DNA of 64,000 nucleotides from DATLLN01 sp963720885 (GTDB lineage Bacteria > Actinomycetota > Thermoleophilia > Gaiellales > JAICJC01): NCBI GenBank assembly GCA_963720885.1, contig CAVRGW010000005.1, positions 868,001 to 932,000 on the forward strand. Reading direction: 5' to 3'. Both the position numbers and the translations under genes were made by a program. Below, piece after piece: positions 1-7,277 of this stretch. Each line of letters opens with the position of its first letter. Within the stretch, counting starts at the first letter, position 1. Under the pieces are notes generated by a model that worked only from the letters and a program-made list of their open reading frames with translations, did not search any database and was not told where the DNA came from.

Positions 1-91
1 GCCTCAGCAGGCAGCGGGAGCAGAGCAGTGGCCCTGCCTCCGTGCAGAGCGCGCAGCGCGGCGGGGTCAGCAGATCGAGCGGCGACGGCAC
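1..91 (-). CDS. ComF-like protein, N-terminal fragment cut by window edge
   Basis: Only the first 30 codons are present. Reading from a GTG at 91-89, the peptide has a hydrophobic run, then C-A-L-C and about nine residues later C-S-R-C. This paired CxxC arrangement is the double zinc ribbon that opens ComF/GntX-type phosphoribosyltransferase-like proteins, which act in DNA uptake in some bacteria. The catalytic phosphoribosyltransferase domain would lie outside the window. It follows the nucleotidyltransferase gene by 36 nt on the same strand. The family call rests on the zinc-ribbon pattern alone. Confidence 0.5.
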   Translation of the reverse strand, partial: MPSPLDLLTPPRCALCTEAGPLLCSRCLLR

Positions 92-127
92 CCCGCGACG
101 CTAGCCGGACGCAGCGTCACGCCGCTG

Positions 128-1279
128 TCACGGACCGTGCCGTTGGTGTTTCGCGGCGGTCAGGTAGTGCGCGACGCGCGCCGAGATCGCGGCCCGGTTG
201 GCGTCCAGCTCGGCGTGGTCCTTGGCCGGGATGAAGCGCGATTCCGGGCCGTCGCGCGGTACCAGGAGGAACGATGAGCGGAGCGCGGAGGTCAGCTCGC
301 CGATCAGGCGCTCGAACTGGATGGCCGGCCGCCCATCAACAGACTTCTCGACCCGGAACCACGTCCACGCCATGTCCAGATCGCGCAGCTCTGCGGCGTC
401 CACCAGGAATGTGTTCGTGTTGAACACCGCGACCGAGTCCTCGTCCACGTCCTCCGGCACGCGGAAGCTCTCCAGGATCACCGGCCGCCCATCGACCCGG
501 AACGGGCTGCCGCCGCGATCGCCCGGCACCTTCTCGACCACCTCGACCGTCAGCGGAGCGCCGCCGTCGAGATGCTTGCCCAGCACCAGCGGGTCGATCG
601 CCGCCCCCAGGTTGTCGAGGTTGGCGATCCACACGACGCGGACGCCCTCGTCCATCAGCCGGCCGAGGGTGCCGGCGTCGCGGACGCTGTCAGGCAGGTC
701 GCCGTGGCCGGTGGCGTGCAGGCTGGGCCGGTCTTCGGCCGTCCGGAACAGATGCCCGTCGGGCGTCAGGCGCAGCGAGACGCCCTGAGTGAACGCGTCG
801 ACCCGCCGGCCGTCGAGCGTGTCGCCAAGCGTCTCGCGGATCGGGTCGTCCGTGGCGTAGCTGGTCATCAGCACCAGCGGCAGCGGGGCATCGGCCACGG
901 CCGACCAGTGCTCGCGCTCCGCCAGCCGGGCGTCGAGGAATGTCAGCCCAGGGCGGATCTCGACCAGCGCCTTGACCACGCCGCCCATGCGGGTCGCCAT
1001 GCCGCCGGCCAGCACGATCACGGCCAGCTCGCCGCGGCGGATCGCCTCCAGGCCGAGCAGCTCGAGCCTCCGACCCTCGTCCGACGTCCGGTCGGGGAGC
1101 GAGTCGATGTCCTCGGGCAGCGGCGGCGTCACCTCGCCGCGCACCCGGTTCGAGGCGCCGTCGCCGGGCAGCAGACGCTCGGCCCAGCCCAGCAGCCGGC
1201 TCCGGTCGAACCCCCAGTGCGCCAGCGCCGCCGCCGTGTCCGGGTCGAGCGCGTCGAGCTCGGCGGCGAGATCAGCCAA
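128..1279 (-). CDS. UTP--sugar-1-phosphate uridylyltransferase, UDPGP family
   Basis: A 383-residue cytosolic enzyme of the eukaryotic-type UDPGP/UAP fold, expected to make UDP-glucose or UDP-N-acetylhexosamine from UTP and the sugar 1-phosphate. The nucleotide-binding loop L-A-G-G-M-A-T-R-M-G-G near residue 90 is the family signature, with a lysine-containing VVKALVEI just after it. The N-terminal 80 residues form a helical extension. Translation appears to start at a TTG (1279-1277) that overlaps the 3' end of mtnA by 8 nt. UDP-glucose made here could feed the UDP-glucose dehydrogenase about 4 kb upstream on the same strand. Sugar specificity cannot be read from the sequence. Confidence 0.8.
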   Translation of the reverse strand: MADLAAELDALDPDTAAALAHWGFDRSRLLGWAERLLPGDGASNRVRGEVTPPLPEDIDSLPDRTSDEGRRLELLGLEAIRRGELAVIVLAGGMATRMGGVVKALVEIRPGLTFLDARLAEREHWSAVADAPLPLVLMTSYATDDPIRETLGDTLDGRRVDAFTQGVSLRLTPDGHLFRTAEDRPSLHATGHGDLPDSVRDAGTLGRLMDEGVRVVWIANLDNLGAAIDPLVLGKHLDGGAPLTVEVVEKVPGDRGGSPFRVDGRPVILESFRVPEDVDEDSVAVFNTNTFLVDAAELRDLDMAWTWFRVEKSVDGRPAIQFERLIGELTSALRSSFLLVPRDGPESRFIPAKDHAELDANRAAISARVAHYLTAAKHQRHGP

Positions 1280-2255
1280 GGTCGTAGGGCGGTCGGTGGA
1301 TGCCGTGCTCGGTGACGATGGCGGTGATGTTCTCGGCCGGGGTCACGTCGAAGGCGGGATTGTAGACGTCGATCCCCTCCGCAGCCTGGTCGCCTCGCAC
1401 CTCGGACGGGTCGCGATGCTCGATCGGGATCTCGGCCCCGGAGGCGAGCGTGGCGTCGATGGTGGAGCTCGGTGCGGCGATGTAGAACGGCACGCCATGG
1501 GCGCCGGCCAGCACGCTCAGCGCATACGTGCCGATCTTGTTCGCCGCGTCGCCGTTTCGCGCGACCCGGTCGGCCCCGGTGACCACGGCCTGAACACGTC
1601 CCTGGGCCATCAGCCAGCCGGCCATCGAGTCGGTGACCAGCGTCGCCGGGATGCCGTCCTCGACCAGCTCCCAGGCGGTCAGCCGGGCGCCCTGCAGCAG
1701 TGGCCGGGTCTCGTCCACCCAGACCGAGATCGACGGGTCGCGGCTGTGCGCCGAGCGGATCACGCCGAGCGCCGTGCCGTAGCCGCCGGTGGCGAGCGCC
1801 CCCGCGTTGCAGTGGGTGAGCACGGCGCCGCCGTCGGGGATCAGAGCCGCCCCGTGGTCGCCGATCAGGTGGCAGCGCTCGACCTCCTCGGCGTGCAGCG
1901 CGGCCGCGGCGGCGTCCAGCGTCGCAACCAGCTCCTCGTCCGGCGCCGCGTCGGCCACCTCGCGCATCCGCCCCACGGCCCAGGGCAGGTTGACGGCCGT
2001 CGGCCGGGCGGCGACCAGGCCCGGGCAGGCGACGACGAGCTCCGCGCGGCCCGACCGGGCGGCGACCGCGACGCCGTAGGCGGCCGCGACGCCGATGGCG
2101 GGCGCTCCGCGGACGACCATGGTGCGGATCGCCTCGGCGATGTCCTGCCACCGCGCGTAGCGCTGCTCGACCCGCTCGGCGGGCAGCAGCCGCTGGTCGA
2201 GCAGCACCAGCTCGCCGTTCTCGAGGCGGGCGATCTGCTCCGGCTGGATGGTCAA
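1272..2255 (-). CDS. mtnA: S-methyl-5-thioribose-1-phosphate isomerase
   Basis: Interconverts methylthioribose 1-phosphate and methylthioribulose 1-phosphate in methionine salvage. The 327 residues match the usual family length. Family motifs are visible: RGAPAIG near residue 50, H-C-N-A-G-A-L-A-T with the catalytic cysteine near residue 150, and a D-R...N-G-D-A-A-N-K-I-G-T block with the catalytic aspartate near residue 230. The start is taken as TTG at 2255-2253, since the next in-frame ATG would remove the conserved N-terminus. It lies 43 nt downstream of ahcY, separated by a palindromic element; both genes process SAM by-products, which suggests a common role. Confidence 0.93.
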   Translation of the reverse strand: MTIQPEQIARLENGELVLLDQRLLPAERVEQRYARWQDIAEAIRTMVVRGAPAIGVAAAYGVAVAARSGRAELVVACPGLVAARPTAVNLPWAVGRMREVADAAPDEELVATLDAAAAALHAEEVERCHLIGDHGAALIPDGGAVLTHCNAGALATGGYGTALGVIRSAHSRDPSISVWVDETRPLLQGARLTAWELVEDGIPATLVTDSMAGWLMAQGRVQAVVTGADRVARNGDAANKIGTYALSVLAGAHGVPFYIAAPSSTIDATLASGAEIPIEHRDPSEVRGDQAAEGIDVYNPAFDVTPAENITAIVTEHGIHRPPYDLG

Positions 2256-2263
2256 CGCGCTCG

Positions 2264-2296
2264 GTGTAACAACGGGGTCAGACCCCTTTGTTACAC
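2264..2296. repeat. REP-like palindrome, GGGGTCAGACCCC family (copy B1)
   Basis: A 33-nt imperfect palindrome between ahcY and mtnA. The arms GTGTAACAA/TTGTTACAC are fully complementary, then one C/T mismatch, then GGGGTC-A-GACCCC at the centre. The same core and spacing recur at 31738-31770 and 31771-31811 with different but self-complementary arms. It sits just upstream of the mtnA start and could also shape the ahcY-mtnA transcript. There is no T-run typical of an intrinsic terminator. Confidence 0.85.
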
Positions 2297-2298
2297 GG

Positions 2299-3567
2299 TC
2301 AGGTGCCCTCGTCCCAGGAGTCCAGGTACAGGCGCTGCTCGTCGGTCAGCGTGTCGATCTCGACGCCCATGCTGGCGAGCTTGAGCCGGGCGACCTCGTC
2401 GTCGATGTCGCGTGGCATGTCGTACACCCGCTTCTCGAGCTCGGCGTGACGCTTGACCACGTGCTCGGCCGCCAGCGCCTGGTTGGCGAAGCTCATGTCC
2501 ATCACCGCGGCGGGATGTCCCTCGGCCGCGGCCAGGTTCACCAGCCGGCCCTCGGCCAGCAGGAAGATCCGGCGGCCGCCGGACAGGTCGAACTGCTCGA
2601 CCATCGGCCGGGCGACGTTCACGCTGCCGGCGAGGTTGCGCAGCGCCGGGATGTCGATCTCGACGTTGAAGTGGCCGGTGTTGGCGAGGATCGCCCCATC
2701 CTTCATCAGCTCGAAGTGCTCGCCGCGGAGCACATGCTTGTCGCCGGTCGCCGTGACGAACACGTCGCCCGTGCGGGCGGCGTCGGCGATCGGCATCACG
2801 CGGAAGCCGTCCATCACGGCCTGCAGCGCGCGCAGCGGATCGACCTCGACCACGATCACATGCGAGCCCAGGCCGCGCGCTCGGTCGGCGATGCCGCGGC
2901 CGCACCAGCCGTAGCCGCAGACGACGAACGTCCGTCCGGCCAGCAGCACGTTGGTCGCACGCAGGATTCCGTCGATCGTCGACTGGCCGGTGCCGTAGCG
3001 GTTGTCGAACAGGTGCTTGGTGTTGGCCTCGTTGACGGCGACGATCGGGAAGCCGAGCTTGCCGTCGCGCTCCAGGGCGCGTAGCCGGATGACGCCGGTG
3101 GTCGTCTCCTCGGTGCCGCCCATGATCTCGCCCAGCTGATCCTGGCGGGTCGAGTGAAGGACGCCGATCACGTCGGCGCCGTCGTCCATCGTCACCTGCG
3201 GCCGGTGGTCGACGGCCGCCTCGATGTGCCGGTAGTAGCTCTCGGAGTCCTCACCGTTGACGGCGAAGACGGAGATGCCGTGGTCGGCGACCAGCGAGGC
3301 CGCCACGTCGTCCTGCGTCGACAGCGGGTTCGAGGCGCACAGGGCCACGTCGGCGCCGCCGGCGGCCAGCGTCCGCATCAGGTTCGCGGTCTCGCTGGTC
3401 ACGTGCAGACAGGCCGAGACGCGGATCCCCTGCAGCGGCCGCTCTGCCGCGAAGCGCTCGCGGATCTGCGCCAGCACCGGCATCTGCCGGTCGGCCCACT
3501 CGATCCTGCGCGCGCCCGCCTCGGCCAGGCCGAGATCGGCGACGTCGTGTCCTGCAGTGGCGCTCAT
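2299..3567 (-). CDS. ahcY: Adenosylhomocysteinase (SAH hydrolase)
   Basis: Hydrolyses S-adenosylhomocysteine to adenosine and homocysteine, removing the product inhibitor of methyltransferases. Visible features are HVTSETANL and CASNPLSTQDDVAASL near residues 55-90, VNEANTKHLFDNRYGTGQST with catalytic residues near 175-195, and the NAD-binding loop GYGWCGRG near 215. At 422 residues with a short C-terminal tail it resembles the shorter archaeal/Thermotoga-like form rather than the 465-490 residue form. The ATG start lies 35 nt downstream of the isomerase gene. It leads into mtnA, also on the minus strand. Confidence 0.96.
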   Translation of the reverse strand: MSATAGHDVADLGLAEAGARRIEWADRQMPVLAQIRERFAAERPLQGIRVSACLHVTSETANLMRTLAAGGADVALCASNPLSTQDDVAASLVADHGISVFAVNGEDSESYYRHIEAAVDHRPQVTMDDGADVIGVLHSTRQDQLGEIMGGTEETTTGVIRLRALERDGKLGFPIVAVNEANTKHLFDNRYGTGQSTIDGILRATNVLLAGRTFVVCGYGWCGRGIADRARGLGSHVIVVEVDPLRALQAVMDGFRVMPIADAARTGDVFVTATGDKHVLRGEHFELMKDGAILANTGHFNVEIDIPALRNLAGSVNVARPMVEQFDLSGGRRIFLLAEGRLVNLAAAEGHPAAVMDMSFANQALAAEHVVKRHAELEKRVYDMPRDIDDEVARLKLASMGVEIDTLTDEQRLYLDSWDEGT

Positions 3568-3601
3568 TGCGGCGAGACTATAGCCCGCCCGGCGACGCCG
3601 G

Positions 3602-4582
3602 TCAGTCGCCCGCGACCCGCCGCTTGAGTTCGCCGATCCGCTCGACCGGCATCGGATCCTCGCCCCGCGCCAGCGCGGCGTGATAGCTGACCCAGTCGCC
3701 GTGGGCGACCATCGAGAACGCCCGCGCGCTGGCCGAGCCGCCGGCGCCGCGCACCTGCTCGACCAGCACGGCGTCCACGCCGATCAGATCGCAGGTCGCA
3801 TCGATCATCTTGCGCATCTCGGGGCCTTCGGACTCGTCGCGCAGAACGACGGCCGAGAACAGGTCGCGTGGGGCGCCGGCCCAGCCGACGATCTCGTTGT
3901 GGTCGAGCTCCGGGAACGCATGGCTGAACGCGTGCATCTTGGCGTTCTCGTTGAGCTGCGTCTTCCACCGGTAGGCCACAGCGGCCATCGGCCCGCTGCC
4001 GTAGATCAGCGGCACCGTCGGCGCGAGCCGCTCGCCCAGCGACCTGGCCGCCTCGAGGTCGACCTGCTCGACGCCGGCCGCAGCCTCGGCGACCACGTCA
4101 TCCGGCGCCAGCCCGCACGCCGCGAACGCGCCGGCCGTGGCGCCGAACAGGTAGCCGAGCGCCGCACGCGGCTGCATGCCGTCCGGCACGCGTGCGAACG
4201 GGGCGCCCCACTCGGACGCCAGCTCGCCCAGCCTGCCTCCCGCTCCGACGGCGAGCAGGTCGGCATTCTGCGCGTGGGCACGCTGGGCGCAGGACAGGGT
4301 CTCGGCGGTGTTGCCTGAATAGCTTACGCACACGACGAGCGTCTTCTCTCCAGCCCACCGGGGGATGCCGAAGCCGCGGACGCGGGTGATCGGCACGGGG
4401 CACAGACCCGCGATCAGGGCGCGCAGCAGCTCGCCGCCCATCGCCGAACCGCCCATGCCCGTGATCACGACCGCCTCGGGCATCGGCATCGTCTCGCCGA
4501 CCGCACGGCCGATGACGTCGCCCTCCCGCAGGTTGCCGGCGAGGCCGGCGATCGCCGACTGCATGGCGTCGCGATCTACCAC
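3602..4582 (-). CDS. Bifunctional phosphoglucose/phosphomannose isomerase
   Basis: A 326-residue SIS-domain sugar-phosphate isomerase. The bifunctional family interconverts fructose 6-phosphate with glucose 6-phosphate and mannose 6-phosphate. The first SIS domain shows ITGMGGSAMGG and the phosphate-binding S-Y-S-G-N-T-A-E-T near residue 90. The second ends in an FPELDHNEIVGW block with catalytic Glu and His near residue 230. GTG start at 4582-4580 overlaps the stop of the pyrophosphorylase gene by 7 nt, so translation is probably coupled. Supplying hexose phosphates fits the neighbouring sugar-nucleotide genes. Confidence 0.9.
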   Translation of the reverse strand: MVDRDAMQSAIAGLAGNLREGDVIGRAVGETMPMPEAVVITGMGGSAMGGELLRALIAGLCPVPITRVRGFGIPRWAGEKTLVVCVSYSGNTAETLSCAQRAHAQNADLLAVGAGGRLGELASEWGAPFARVPDGMQPRAALGYLFGATAGAFAACGLAPDDVVAEAAAGVEQVDLEAARSLGERLAPTVPLIYGSGPMAAVAYRWKTQLNENAKMHAFSHAFPELDHNEIVGWAGAPRDLFSAVVLRDESEGPEMRKMIDATCDLIGVDAVLVEQVRGAGGSASARAFSMVAHGDWVSYHAALARGEDPMPVERIGELKRRVAGD

Positions 4583-5442
4583 ACCGGGCCGTCCATCCCG
4601 ATCACCTGCTCGGTGACCACGACCTCCGGCTCGACCCGCGCGCCCGGCAGCAGCACGCTGCGCGTCACCCTGGCGCCGGCGCCGACGATGGCGCCAGGGC
4701 CGACAACGGAATCGCGCACCTCGGCGGCCGGGTCGATCGCTGCGCTGGGATCGATGGTGCCGTTCGGCCCCATCTCGGCGAGGTTCGCCTCGAGGTAGCT
4801 CTGTGGCGTCCCGATGTCGATCCAGGAAACGCGCTCCGACCGGCCGTAGAGTCCGTTGCCAACCAGCTCGGGAAAGACCTCGCGCTCGATCGACACGGCC
4901 ACGTCGGGCGGCACCAGGTCGAGCACCTCGGGCTCCATCACGTAGGTGCCGGCGTTGATCGTGTTGACGTCCACCTCGCCCGGCTCGGGCTTCTCGATGA
5001 ACGCCTCCACCTCGCCGTGCGCGGTGGTGCGCACCAGGCCGTACCGCGACGGGTCGTCCACGGGCTGCAGCGCGATCGTCGCGGTCGCCCGCCGCGAGCG
5101 GTGGAAGGCGACCAGCGCGGTCAGGTTGAGGTCGGTCAGGATGTCGCCGTTGCAGACGACGAAGGTCTCCCCCAGCTCACGTGCCGCGAACGCGATGGCG
5201 CCTCCGGTGCCCAGCGGCTGGTCCTCGACGACGTACTCCAGCGAGTCGCCGAAGTGGTCGCGGATCGCGTCGGGCTTGTACCCGCAGGCGAGGATGATGC
5301 GAGTCGCTCCGTGGTGGCGCAGATGCGCGACCTGGTGCTCCAGGAACGGGCGGTTCGCGATCGGCAGCATCGGCTTCGGCAGCCACTCGGTCAGCGGGAG
5401 CAACCTCGTGCCCTGGCCGCCGACCAGGAGCACCGCGATCAC
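4576..5442 (-). CDS. NDP-sugar pyrophosphorylase (mannose/glucose-1-phosphate nucleotidyltransferase)
   Basis: A 288-residue GT-A nucleotidyltransferase that joins a sugar 1-phosphate to an NTP. The N-terminal signature LLVGGQGTRLLPLTEWLPKP is complete, followed by GTGGAI, NGDILTDLN and IEKPEPGEVDVNTINAGTYV. The C-terminus carries a short left-handed beta-helix (hexapeptide-like) stretch, VGPGAIVGAGARV, as in ManC/GlmU-like enzymes. The start is the GTG at 5442-5440, which overlaps the dehydrogenase stop in a GTGA junction. Mannose-1-phosphate guanylyltransferase is the likeliest role beside a phosphomannose isomerase, but substrate is not decided by sequence alone. Confidence 0.88.
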   Translation of the reverse strand: MIAVLLVGGQGTRLLPLTEWLPKPMLPIANRPFLEHQVAHLRHHGATRIILACGYKPDAIRDHFGDSLEYVVEDQPLGTGGAIAFAARELGETFVVCNGDILTDLNLTALVAFHRSRRATATIALQPVDDPSRYGLVRTTAHGEVEAFIEKPEPGEVDVNTINAGTYVMEPEVLDLVPPDVAVSIEREVFPELVGNGLYGRSERVSWIDIGTPQSYLEANLAEMGPNGTIDPSAAIDPAAEVRDSVVGPGAIVGAGARVTRSVLLPGARVEPEVVVTEQVIGMDGPVW

Positions 5443-7277
5443 ACCGCGACCTCGGCTGCCCCCGCGCGGCCGACCGACTCGTACAGGAACCCGGCCCCGC
5501 GCGCCTGCGCCGGGTCGAGCAGGTTGCGACCGTCGACGATGAACGCGGTCGCCATCACGTCGCGCACGGCCGGCGACGCCACCGACCGGAACTCGCCCCA
5601 TTCGGTGACGATCACCATCGCGTCCGCACCGGTGACCGCCTCGAGCATCGACGGCGCCAGCTCCACCCGGTCGCCGAGCACGGTTCGCGCGTTCTCCATC
5701 GCCACCGGGTCGTAGGCGACCACGTCGGCGCCCTCGGCCAGCAGCCGCGACGCCAGCACCAGGCTGGACGCCTCGCGCATATCGTCGGTGTTCGACTTGA
5801 ACGCCAGCCCGAGCAGCGCGATCCGCCGGCCGCGCAGCGGGCCGAGGTGGCGCTCGAGCTTCGAGACGACCCGCCGCTTCTGCAGCTCGTTGACCTCGAT
5901 CACGGCGGTCAGCAGCTGGAAGTGGTACCCGGAGTTGCCCGCCAGCTGCTTGAGCGCCTGCACGTCCTTGGGGAAGCAGTTGTGCACCACGATGCCGTCG
6001 CCGGTGACGAAGGTGTGGGCGTCGGGCACCTCGAGCGAGTAGACGACCTCGTCGACGTACTGGTGGCGCCGCAGCCGGCGGATCCGCGACCAGGCGACGC
6101 GCATCTCGAGCGGGCCCTGCGGCTGCGGGGGCTGCAGCACCCCCATCAACGGGTCGACGGTCGGCACCGGCGGCGAGACGACCACCGGCAGCGGCATGCC
6201 GACCTCGAGGTTCTCGGCCAGCACGATCTCCGGCGTGTCGCCGACCAGGGCGATGAACGGATGGTCGGTGGTGGTGCGCACGCGCGCGCCCGACTCGACC
6301 TCGACCTCCACCAGCTCGCCGTCGTACGGCCGGCTGGTCGCGACCGACGCGGGCAGGAAGTCGGGGACGTCCGAGCCCTGCCGCCACGCCAGCACCTCGA
6401 TGTCGTCCAGATCGCGCTCGAACAGATCCTCGAGGGAGACCTCCTCGGCCTCGTCCTCGTGACGCACCGTGACGTACTCGTCGCCGGGCAGGCAGCTGCC
6501 TCCGTAGCCGATGCCCGGGCGCAGGAAGTGCCCGCCGATCCGCTCGTCCAGCCCCATCGCGTGGGCGACCACGCCGACGTCGGCCCCCACCTCCTCGCAC
6601 ACGTTGGCGATCTCGTTGATGAACGAGATCTTGGTCGCGAGGAAGGCGTTGGATGCGTACTTGATCATCTCGGCGCTGGCCGGGTCGGTGCGGACGACCG
6701 GCGAGTCGACGTCATGGTAAAGGGCTTCGACGACGTCGCCGTCGGCGCGCTCCAGGCTACCGATCACGATCCGGTCGGGCTCCATGAAGTCGGCGATGGC
6801 GCGGCCCTCGCGGAGGAACTCCGGATTCGAGACGTAACCGACGTCCTGCAGGCCGCGCGCGGCCATGTCCGCCAGCAGCCGCTCGCCGGTGCCCACCGGC
6901 ACCGTGCTCTTCATCACCAGCACCACCCGCTCGTCGAGCTGCGGGATGCCGTCGATCACGCGGTGGACGCGTGACAGGTCGGCGTCGCCGGAGTGTGTGG
7001 GCGGCGTGTCGACGCACACGAACACCACCCGCGCGCGGTCGAACACCTCGGCCATGTCGAGGGTGAACTCGAGGCGGTCGCGGTTGCGCTCGAGCAGCCG
7101 CTCGATCCCCGGCTCGTAGATCGGCACCCGCCCGTCGCGCAGCGCCCGGATCCGCTCCTCGGAGACGTCGACGCAGATCACGTGGTTGCCCAGATCGGCA
7201 AAGCAGACCGCCGTGACCAGGCCCACGTAGCCCACGCCGACGACGCCGATGGCGCTCCTGTCTGCCTGCTCGGCCAT
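5439..7277 (-). CDS. UDP-glucose 6-dehydrogenase precursor with in-frame mini-intein
   Basis: Oxidises UDP-glucose to UDP-glucuronate with two NAD+. The N-terminal Rossmann fold is clear (GVVGVGYVGLVTAVCFADLG, residues 11-30), with STVPVGT near 124-130 and NPEFLREG at 151-158. The protein is 612 residues against about 440 for the family. The excess is a 172-residue insert (residues 262-433) ending exactly before the active-site cysteine: GIGYGGS joins CFPKDVQALKQ after removal. The C-terminal UDP-binding domain follows (KSNTDDMREASS). The ATG overlaps the LCP stop by one base; the stop overlaps the pyrophosphorylase GTG. The enzyme should be inactive until splicing, because the catalytic Cys434 is the intein +1 residue. 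Confidence 0.93.
   Translation of the reverse strand: MAEQADRSAIGVVGVGYVGLVTAVCFADLGNHVICVDVSEERIRALRDGRVPIYEPGIERLLERNRDRLEFTLDMAEVFDRARVVFVCVDTPPTHSGDADLSRVHRVIDGIPQLDERVVLVMKSTVPVGTGERLLADMAARGLQDVGYVSNPEFLREGRAIADFMEPDRIVIGSLERADGDVVEALYHDVDSPVVRTDPASAEMIKYASNAFLATKISFINEIANVCEEVGADVGVVAHAMGLDERIGGHFLRPGIGYGGSCLPGDEYVTVRHEDEAEEVSLEDLFERDLDDIEVLAWRQGSDVPDFLPASVATSRPYDGELVEVEVESGARVRTTTDHPFIALVGDTPEIVLAENLEVGMPLPVVVSPPVPTVDPLMGVLQPPQPQGPLEMRVAWSRIRRLRRHQYVDEVVYSLEVPDAHTFVTGDGIVVHNCFPKDVQALKQLAGNSGYHFQLLTAVIEVNELQKRRVVSKLERHLGPLRGRRIALLGLAFKSNTDDMREASSLVLASRLLAEGADVVAYDPVAMENARTVLGDRVELAPSMLEAVTGADAMVIVTEWGEFRSVASPAVRDVMATAFIVDGRNLLDPAQARGAGFLYESVGRAGAAEVAV
5979..6494 (-). other. Mini-intein (Hint domain) inside UDP-glucose dehydrogenase
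   Basis: Codes for residues 262-433 of the host protein. Intein block A begins with Cys262 (CLPGDEYVTV). Block B is TTTDHPF with the conserved T-x-x-H. Block F is VVYSLEVPDAHTFVTGDGIV and block G ends V-V-H-N followed by Cys434. Between blocks B and F only about 75 residues are present with no LAGLIDADG motif, so no homing endonuclease is encoded. All residues for standard class 1 splicing are present: Cys1, block B His, penultimate His, terminal Asn and Cys+1. The insert is strongly acidic in its first 50 residues. Known: inteins favour active sites. Splicing itself is inferred. Confidence 0.93.

Noticed and set aside
2264..2296. The palindrome as an intrinsic terminator for ahcY.
   Set aside because: No T-run follows on the minus strand and the same core recurs at unrelated sites. 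Repeat element is the better call.
5979..6494. The dehydrogenase insert as a domain fusion or ordinary loop.
   Set aside because: It starts with Cys, ends with His-Asn before Cys, holds TxxH in the right place, and its removal exactly rebuilds the family active-site motif.
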